A stretch of 64,000 bases of DNA, from positions 2,692,441-2,756,440 of the forward strand of contig BCKC01000001.1 of NCBI GenBank assembly GCA_001600455.1, written 5' to 3'. The notes under the pieces were generated by a model. The model saw nothing but the letters and a program-made list of their open reading frames with translations, was not told the DNA's origin and did not search any database. Made by a program: the position numbers and the translations under genes. This document shows positions 57,412 through 64,000 of the stretch, in pieces. Within the stretch, counting starts at the first letter, position 1, and every line of letters begins with the position of its first letter. Source of the DNA: Endocalyx cinctus (Eukaryota; Ascomycota; Sordariomycetes; Amphisphaeriales; Apiosporaceae).

Positions 57412-60015
57412 ATGCCTATCCGCGTGAAGTCGCGTCCCGTGCCCACGGATCGTGCCCCGTCACCTCACATCGGTCGTCGTTTTGACGCCGTCCTACCAGA
57501 CATCGAGCACGACGACCCCTTCCGAGATGTCGTGAAGAAACTTGCCCTGTAAGCCTATTTTACGGTACCCAGTTCTAGGTGCTTTAGAGACATATATATG
57601 CTAAGTCTTGTTTTAGATACATCACCGATGTAATTTACATGCCAAGCACTTTCGAGCAGCTGCGCAGTACCTCCGCTGGAGATGATCTAAGGACTCTCGT
57701 TGATTATCTCAATCTCAAGGTGACCAATCCGGCTATCGTAAACGCTTTGTTGTAGGTTTTTTTTTTTTTTCTTAATCCCTACCCCTCCCCCGGACCCTCG
57801 TACGCTCGAGGTACCTGGCAGGGAACAATTCAGTCCGTCGTGTTACTCTTCACCTAAAAGCTGCTTTCTTATCTACAAACAAATTAAATGTACATATTAC
57901 TTCAATAAACCGTAAGGTTATATGAAGAGAAACAAAGCTGATTAACGATTAAAGGGCTCTACGATGGCATTATGGCTCCATTGCCGACGGGAGGGGTGTA
58001 AGTGAAGCCCGGGCCAATGCTTGCGAGATCGTGGCTTGGCGATTCCTAACTCGCCTTTCCGAACGGGAAATCATGGACTTTTGTCTCTACGAGATCCCGG
58101 ACCCGTGTCGTAATCACATCTCGTTTATTGAAGAAGATTGTCCCGACGGAGGCGAAAGCAACGAGACCACCGCCCTCCTAGGCGGCCAGCTGGAAACAAA
58201 CGGCGGCCATATCCAGTCCGGCTCTCAGCGGAGGAACTTGCTGTTTCAGTCGGTATCGAAGCTCACGATGAGCCGTCACAACACCGGCGAGGCCGAGGAG
58301 GACGACAACAAGGACCCGACGGCCCCGTTCATACACCTCAACGCGCTGGAGATCGCGGCCATCGCCGACGCCAAGAGGTTCCTCAGCCAGCACGTCGTCC
58401 AGAAAATTATCACCGGCATCTGGAACGGAGACATCATCTTCTGGGACCGCCTGTCGGTGCACGCGGAGAAGAAGCCGCGGTTCTACAACCCTCACGTGTC
58501 CGACCCCTTCTCGCGCCTGAGGGTGCCCAAGTACCTCAAAGCGTTCGAGGTCGCCTTCTTCGGCACTTTCCTGATCCTGTATTACAGCGTCTTGATCGAG
58601 CAGAATCGCTACGCCATAACCCCGCTGGAAATCCTGCTCTATATCTGGTTCGCCGGTTTCTGCTACGACGAGATGAGCGAGTATATCGACGCCGGATCCA
58701 TCTTCTACGCCGCCGACGTGTGGAACTTGTTCGATATAATCATGATCCTCATAGGGATCGTGTACATGATATTGAGTAAGTCGATGCGCAATCACACTTC
58801 ATGTCTTCTAAACACAACAGCTGGGCTAATTTTCCCCTGTAGGATCTGTGGGACTATACAGGGGTGACTACGACCTCGTCGATACGGGGTTTAATGTTCT
58901 GTCGCTTGAAGCCCTCTTTATGGTGCCAAGAGTTTGCTCTATTCTCAGCCTGTCGCCGTACTGGGGGACGTTGATACCTTGTCTGAAAGAGATGGGAAAA
59001 GATTTCTTGAAATTTATGGTTCTAGGTAAGACGATGCCGAGGCCTCGTATACTAGTGTCGCTAACAAAATAGTCATCGTCTTATATCTCGGGTTTCTAAC
59101 GACCTTTTCCCTTGTTGGAAGAGAAACCTTTACCTTCCCCCATATGGCAATGATTGTAACCAAAATCTTTTTCGGTTCGAGCTACGTCGGATTTGACATC
59201 ATGGAAGACATTGATCCCATATTCGGTAACTTAACCCGGATCCTTTCTTAGTAATCATGCATCTCGCTAACAGTATCTGTATAGGTCCGCCGCTCATGCT
59301 GATATTCGTCACCTTAAGTTCTATTTTATTGATGGGTTCTCTCACTGGTATGCTTAGTAACAGTTTCTCTCGTGTGATTACCCATGCGCGTGAAGAGTAC
59401 CTCTACGTTTACTCTGTATATGTGCTTGAAGCATCTACTAGTAACAGATTGACGCACTTCTATCGTAAGTCTCCGCTGCCCCTGTACAGTTTCCCAAGCC
59501 GTAATTAATGAGTACCAGCACCATTTAACCTCATCGCTCTTATAATATTCCGACCCGTGCGACTCTTCCTCCCGTCGGACAACAAGTTTCGTCAGCGTCT
59601 TCGCCAAGGTCGAATTGTGCTATTAAGAGCGACGCATGCGCCCATCGTTGCCCTCATACTCGCGTACGAATGGTTGACCACGAAGCGAAACCAGGACGGT
59701 TTCGACACGTTCCGCGGTCCTCGCCACAACTCGTTCAAGCAGCGAGCCGGCCCGCCTCCTACCCGGCCAGAGAGCATGCCGCGGGAAGGCTACCAAGCTC
59801 GGGTAACCTCGCCGCGGCCCTCGAGCTCGCAGCAACCCAGCAGGCCGAAGCCGAAGCGGCCGCAATTCGAGGACGACAACAGCGAGGCGCCTACCGACGT
59901 CGAGGTCCGCATCGCCGAGCTGTCTTCCAAGATCGACAAGCTCACGAACCTGGTCCTTGCACTGCAGCAGGCTGGCGCTGGTAATGAACCCGCCGGGCCT
60001 TCTTCCTCTTCGTAG
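57412..60015 (+). CDS. YVC1: YVC1/TRP-type vacuolar calcium channel
   Basis: Seven exons, 57412-57548, 57617-57751, 57955-58775, 58843-59025, 59073-59225, 59285-59464 and 59519-60015, give 701 aa with all splice phases consistent. The cytosolic N-terminus has IEHDDPFRDVVKKLALYITD, LRTLVDYLNLKVTNPAIVNA, LALRWHYGS and EIVAWRFLTRLSEREIMDFC, then TAPFIHLNALEIAAIADAKR. The membrane region includes FEVAFFGTFLILYYSVLIEQ, LEILLYIWFAGFCYDEMSEY, DVWNLFDIIMILIGIVYMIL, EALFMVPRVCSILSLSPYWG, VIVLYLGFLTTFSLVGRETF, a pore-like IFFGSSYVGFDIMED, and LMLIFVTLSSILLMGSLTGM. The tail ends in a coiled coil (EVRIAELSSKIDKLTNLVLA). Yvc1 releases Ca2+ from the vacuole on hyperosmotic or oxidative stress (family knowledge). 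Domain order and length are normal. Confidence 0.95.
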
Positions 60016-60728
60016 ATATATGTCGGCGTTAAATATATCCCTACGTGATAGCATCTACAAGTTTCATGAGTCACGATGTTTATGGACGTCCGTGTTCGTA
60101 TTCGGCGAAGACAAGACATTTATTTATCTAACCCGAAGAGACAAACCCGCTGTAGTGGGTCTATACTCAATTTCTTATTCGTATTCGCAAATCCGTAGGA
60201 CTTCCTCATGAGTCTGAACTTACCCTGAGAATTTTCCATTTGATACGGTCAATTCCATAGTTGAATATTCAAGTATATTTGCGGATGTCCTGGTCTTGGA
60301 GCTTGTATCGAATTGATATTTAGGTAGTATCAGACAATTAATTGCCGTGGTCAATTGGCTACCGACATCCCATAAGCTGTAGATACGTAAGACCGATCTT
60401 CCCTAGTTTTTAAGAATTACTGGACGCTTCAGAACATGATATATATCCTCACGGTTGTAGTGTCAAAAAAAGGGCGTATGGAGTACATAAAACAAAGTGA
60501 GAGGGGTACGTACTGTATGACTCCGGTAAATTACTCGGTCCCGCTCCCAAGAAAAAAGTAGATGGTGATTCACCTCTGTACCATCACCGATTCTCGGATG
60601 CTCCCGAATATATGTGTATATAAAGCTCAGCACTCAAGAATTCCCATTTCGGAGTTTTAATACTTATCCATATCCAAAATCAGCCAAACTTAGAATCACA
60701 AAGAATAAAAATAAAATAAGGGGTATTA
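60016..60728. other. Intergenic spacer and promoter of the PhzF gene
   Basis: About 700 bp with no recognised gene. AT-rich with an A-rich stretch just before the PhzF start (AATAAAAATAAAATAAG). Confidence 0.45.
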
Positions 60729-61802
60729 ATGGAGTTCTCCTACGTCACACTCGACGTCTTCACCCCGACGCGTCTAGAGGGCAACCCCCTCGCGATCGTC
60801 GTCGTCCCCCCATCGCAACGGGACCTTCTCACCCAAGCGATCAAGCAGAAGATAGCCCAAGAATTCAACTTCTCCGAGACGGTCTTCCTGCACGACAAAG
60901 AAGCACACGAAGACGGGCAGAACAGCCGCGTCATCGACATCTTCACCACCCAGCAAGAGCTCCCTTTCGCCGGTCATCCCGTCATCGGGTCCGCCGTCTT
61001 TTTGAGGAATTACTATTGCCGACCAGGATTTTTCTCGACGATTTCCGTGGGAGAGAGGGATAGTGGTAGTAATGATGACGCGAGTAGTACGACGAAAATC
61101 GACACCCTCGTCGCCAAAGCAGGCGACATCCCCTTACTTCCCGACCCCGCCGACGGCCAAAACGTCCTGGCCCGGATCCCCCACGACGTCCACCTGCACG
61201 CCAAAACCTTAGCGGACGTCCTCGGGCACCTCGACGTGGCGTCCCAGATCCGCGCGGGCCTCTCCGCCGACGCGATCGTGCGCGCCGCCGAGCTCACCGC
61301 GCCCGTCTTCAGCATCGTCAAGGGCATGACGTTCATCCTCGCGCGGCTCCCCTCTACGGCGTCGCTGGGAGGCGAAGGCGTGCGGATCACGGGTCTCGAC
61401 CCTGCCCAATTTCGCGATCCGGGTTTATTGGACGAAGGGCCGTGGGGGGACAGTTTCGTGGGGATGTATTATTACGTCGAGGATGATGAAGAAGACGACG
61501 AAGAAAAAGATGAAGTTCGAACTCTTCGTACGCGCATGATCGAATCGAAAGTAGAAGACCCGGCTACGGGGAGCGCGGCTTCGGCTTTGACGGCGTATTT
61601 GACACTTCAGGAGGAGGAAAAGAAGAAGAAGGGGACGAGGAAGTTTCGGATTACGCAGGGGGTGGAGATGGGGAGGAGGAGCGTTATTAGGATCGAGACT
61701 ACGACGAAGGAGGTAGGAGGAGGAAAGGTGGCTCTGGATAACCTTTGGTTGGGCGGGACTGCTGTTCTTGTTATGAAGGGGTCGCTAAGAGTTGAGGCGT
61801 AA
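60729..61802 (+). CDS. PhzF-family isomerase/epimerase-like protein
   Basis: Single-exon frame of 357 aa with ATG at 60729. The PhzF fold is a duplicated diaminopimelate-epimerase-like half. Visible motifs: TLDVFTPTRLEGNPLAIVVV at the start, the active-site block EFNFSETVF (aa 45-53, candidate acid Glu50), TTQQELPFAGHPVIGSAVFL, and VEDPATGSAASALTAYLTLQ in the second half, the two glycine-rich loops that bind the substrate carboxylates. Family members act as isomerases in phenazine making and in many other pathways; the substrate cannot be told. A fungus-typical acidic insert (EDDEEDDEEKDE) sits before the second loop, and EEEKKKKGTR is another low-complexity loop. It is convergent with the P450 gene 0.66 kb away. 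Confidence 0.9.
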   Translation: MEFSYVTLDVFTPTRLEGNPLAIVVVPPSQRDLLTQAIKQKIAQEFNFSETVFLHDKEAHEDGQNSRVIDIFTTQQELPFAGHPVIGSAVFLRNYYCRPGFFSTISVGERDSGSNDDASSTTKIDTLVAKAGDIPLLPDPADGQNVLARIPHDVHLHAKTLADVLGHLDVASQIRAGLSADAIVRAAELTAPVFSIVKGMTFILARLPSTASLGGEGVRITGLDPAQFRDPGLLDEGPWGDSFVGMYYYVEDDEEDDEEKDEVRTLRTRMIESKVEDPATGSAASALTAYLTLQEEEKKKKGTRKFRITQGVEMGRRSVIRIETTTKEVGGGKVALDNLWLGGTAVLVMKGSLRVEA

Positions 61803-62458
61803 GCGTAAAAAAAAAAAAAAAGTGACTTCCTCTGCCAGAGCAGGTGAGGGTGAAAAAAAAGGGGGGGGAAACCAATATTGTTGTGGGGGAAATGGTAGTA
61901 TGCTCGAAATACGATTCCCAAGAGCGATCTGTACGTCGCGGGAAGTATTAGGAAGGAGGGTATATCACAACGTACTACACATTATATGCGCAATCAGGGG
62001 GGCATTGCACTAGATGGCCACCTGAGATATCCATCTCCCCAGGCAGGGGGGGTGGTCCAAGGAAGTAGGAAGTATTATGCACGTCAATACCACTTATTGC
62101 GAGCGTAAGTCTAAGTTCAACCCTTAGACGGCGAGAAGAAGGAATGGAATGTTCATCAACTTCGAGACTCTCCCGAAATGAAATATTGAAGATCTCGTTA
62201 TTTTTTTTATTTTGTTGCTAATCCGATCACGTAAATTAAACAGTATTTCCATCCCAAGTTGTACTAAATGCAAACTTTGTCCCCCCCCCTAAGATAAGCC
62301 ATTTAACTCCTATCCTTCCCCAAATACAAATGCCAAATAGTCATACATTATGTCGTTTCTGGACTCCTCTCACCGGTTGATGAAACGGGCGATTCGCTGA
62401 GGATATCCTAGTAGTTATACATCAAATCCTTGCCCGTCTCCCATCGGACGAGACTAGG
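61803..62458. other. Intergenic spacer between PhzF and P450 genes
   Basis: 3' flanks of both convergent genes. A-runs near 61808-61821 and 61853-61860, a C9 run at 62281-62289 and short simple repeats. No gene seen. Confidence 0.45.
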
Positions 62459-64000
62459 TTAATATCTCCGGGTAATGCGCATGTTCATTTCCGGTATAGA
62501 GGAGGGGTTTGAATTCATTATGGTTGCACAATCCTGCGGTGCTATTGGAGTCAACTCGTAGCGTCTTAATAACTATTAAGGCGGATATTTCGCGTTAATA
62601 CAGCTGAAACTTTTTTTTTTTCTTTTCTTTTTTGAAATAAGTGAGGGAGAGAGAAAAAAACGGGAATGATCTCACCTCGACGAGGAATTTATTCAGTTCT
62701 ATCTGGGCTATGACGCGACCCAGACACTTATACCTGCCGGCGCCGAAGACAGTCTCGAGCGCGGCGTCCATGTGCATAGCCGTCTCAGCGTCGGCCTCTA
62801 ACCACCTCTCTGGCCGGAACACGTCGGCGTCATCGCCCCAATGCCTCTTAGACCGCATCACCCCGACGACGTTGTAACCCACCTCCGTGCCCTCGGGTAC
62901 GAATCGGCCACTAAAAGGGTGGTCAGCAAAGAATACGGGGTTACACAGAGTATATATTGATCCCATGAGCCATCGATTTTTTCTTTCTTGTCTAACCCTC
63001 GAAATACATAAAAAACGGCACTCTCGATAAAGTTTGAAAAACGAAAACAACACGAAAAATTACTTACTTAATCCTATCACCTCCCATGGGTACTCTCTTG
63101 TAATAGGCTGTTGTGGTGGGAGGGAACATTCGCAGACCTTCCTTGATGACGGCTTGGAGGTAAGGGAGCTGCCGCGCCTCGTCGTCGGTGATGGGGGAAC
63201 TTATGGCCCCGAGATCTGCAGCTCTATCGATCTCGTCTTGGAGAGCGAGATATACCGCAGGATTCGAGGTCAGCAGCAATGATATCATGCGGAGGCTCGT
63301 CGCCGTCGTATCCGTGCCAGCGACTCTATTTATCAGATTAGTATATAGCGCTTTGTCGAAAAGAAAGTTTCCAGATTCTGGAAGCTCTCAAAAAAAAAAA
63401 AAAAAACGTACACCTGGAGCACCATCTCGCTGACGATTTCGTCCTCGGTCAGACCTTGGGCTATGAACGCTTCTAGCGTGTCGTTATACCTAACCGGCTT
63501 CTCGACGTTTTCGTTACCCGCGAATCTCCGCTGGACCGCCGATCTTGCTAGCCTATTTACGATCATTTTTTGCATATGTCAGCTTTTGTCGTTGTCATCT
63601 TAAATTTCCTTCCGCCGTTTCAACTCCTAAAACGACCCCATTCCTCAGTCCGCGCGCTGTTTGAAGGAGAATTTTTTTTTCTTGATTTTCTGCTCACGTA
63701 CTCGGTGATTTTTCCCAGACCGTCCTTTTTGCCCCACATCGGATACATACCCCCGCCTAGCTTGGCCATCCAGGAAGAATTGGCGGCGACGACGGCGGCG
63801 GAGGCGCGCTCCAGGCTCCACCTGGAGAGGTTATGGACGTCCTCCCCGTGATCCAGGCAGCCGAAATTGACGCCGTACGTGATATCCGAAACGTTGTCCA
63901 GGGAGAAATAATAAGCGAGGGCGGCGACGTCGACGGCGACGACTTTCGGCTGCTGTCGCGAATATTCGACGTTCGACGGCGGCGACGCGGACGCCGAGAG
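62459..64000 (-). CDS. Cytochrome P450, C-terminal part, continues past the right edge
   Basis: Five exons seen in transcription order: 64000-63698 (partial), 63552-63412, 63325-63068, 62910-62676 and 62572-62459, ending in TAA. Read from the cut edge: SLDNVSDITYGVNFGCLDHG, MYPMWGKKDGLGKITEY, then SAVQRRFAGNENVEKPVRYN, the I-helix oxygen motif VAGTDTTATSLRMI, ExxR in VIKEGLRMFPPTTTAYYKRV, the PERF-like FRPERWLEADAE, and the heme-binding FGAGRYKCLGR with its cysteine, then LLRRYELTPIAPQDC. This is the pisatin-demethylase-like style of fungal P450. The first junction (63698 to 63552) has good GTGAGC and TAG sites but they leave the frame two bases off (phase 0 against phase 2), while the other junctions fit. 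Either a non-canonical splice, a real frameshift, or an error. The N-terminus with the membrane anchor lies outside the window. Confidence 0.85.

Noticed and set aside
58138..58779. 213-codon second plus-strand frame in YVC1 exon 3
   Set aside because: Arg/Pro-rich out-of-phase shadow of a conserved channel exon.
1..64000. CRISPR arrays, bacterial operons, insertion sequences
   Set aside because: The DNA is fungal nuclear sequence; no regularly spaced direct repeats, Shine-Dalgarno patterns or terminal-repeat-bounded transposase were seen.

Overview
The window is nuclear DNA of a filamentous ascomycete (Pezizomycotina, most likely Sordariomycetes). This rests on GT-AG introns mostly of 40-135 bp, a fungal Zn2Cys6 regulator, DUF3405 and Rds1/ferritin-like families, a Bem1 scaffold with the SH3-SH3-PX-PB1 layout, and a Yvc1-type vacuolar channel. 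Long AT-rich spacers full of homopolymers and TACCTA/TAGGTA palindromes alternate with GC-rich exons. There is one 165-base N gap (23736-23900), which falls inside an intron, and a single N at 7406. I see no tRNA, rRNA, CRISPR array or intact transposon.

Layout, left to right. 234-2433 (+): secreted protein with two cupredoxin domains and a ferritin-like domain. 3433-5932 (-): eight-exon Zn2Cys6 transcription factor. 7593-8527 (-): four-TM membrane protein. 10543-12365 (+): AFG1 mitochondrial ATPase. 15613-16047 (+): orphan two-TM protein. 17418-19626 (+): DUF3405 type II membrane protein. 20936-22266 (+): secreted M28 aminopeptidase. 22888-25454 (-): DPP5-like S9 peptidase whose nucleophile serine codon reads glycine. 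26796-27854 (+): conserved fungal protein of unknown function. 28358-30481 (-): VPS36. About 32.26-32.80 kb (-): an unresolved cryptic gene or relic. 33394-35143 (+): SAC3/GANP (THP3-like) protein. 35144-42089: a 6.9 kb gene desert. 42090-44223 (+): BEM1. 45632-46783 (+): thymidylate synthase. 48705-49820 (+): CENP-B-type DNA-binding protein. 51343-53142 (-): single-pass surface protein with a Cys/His-repeat tail. 53143-57411: a 4.3 kb spacer. 57412-60015 (+): YVC1 channel. 60729-61802 (+): PhzF-family enzyme. 62459-64000 (-): cytochrome P450 running off the right edge.

Most genes are unlinked housekeeping functions: ESCRT-II sorting, polarity, dTMP synthesis, mitochondrial quality control, vacuolar calcium release and mRNA processing. 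They are mixed with secreted or surface proteins (cupredoxin/ferritin, aminopeptidase, Cys-rich surface protein). No operon-like logic is expected or seen. The PhzF/P450 pair at the right edge is convergent and could be the border of a metabolic cluster, but the window ends before that can be judged. Exon models were built by hand from splice consensus and reading-frame continuity; all multi-exon models close in frame except one P450 junction.

The observations most worth follow-up are the Ser-to-Gly change in the DPP5-like protein, the four spaced HxxxCPxH motifs in a cytoplasmic tail, the P450 frame conflict, the cryptic minus-strand locus near 32.5 kb and the palindrome-rich tract at 47.6-48.3 kb.
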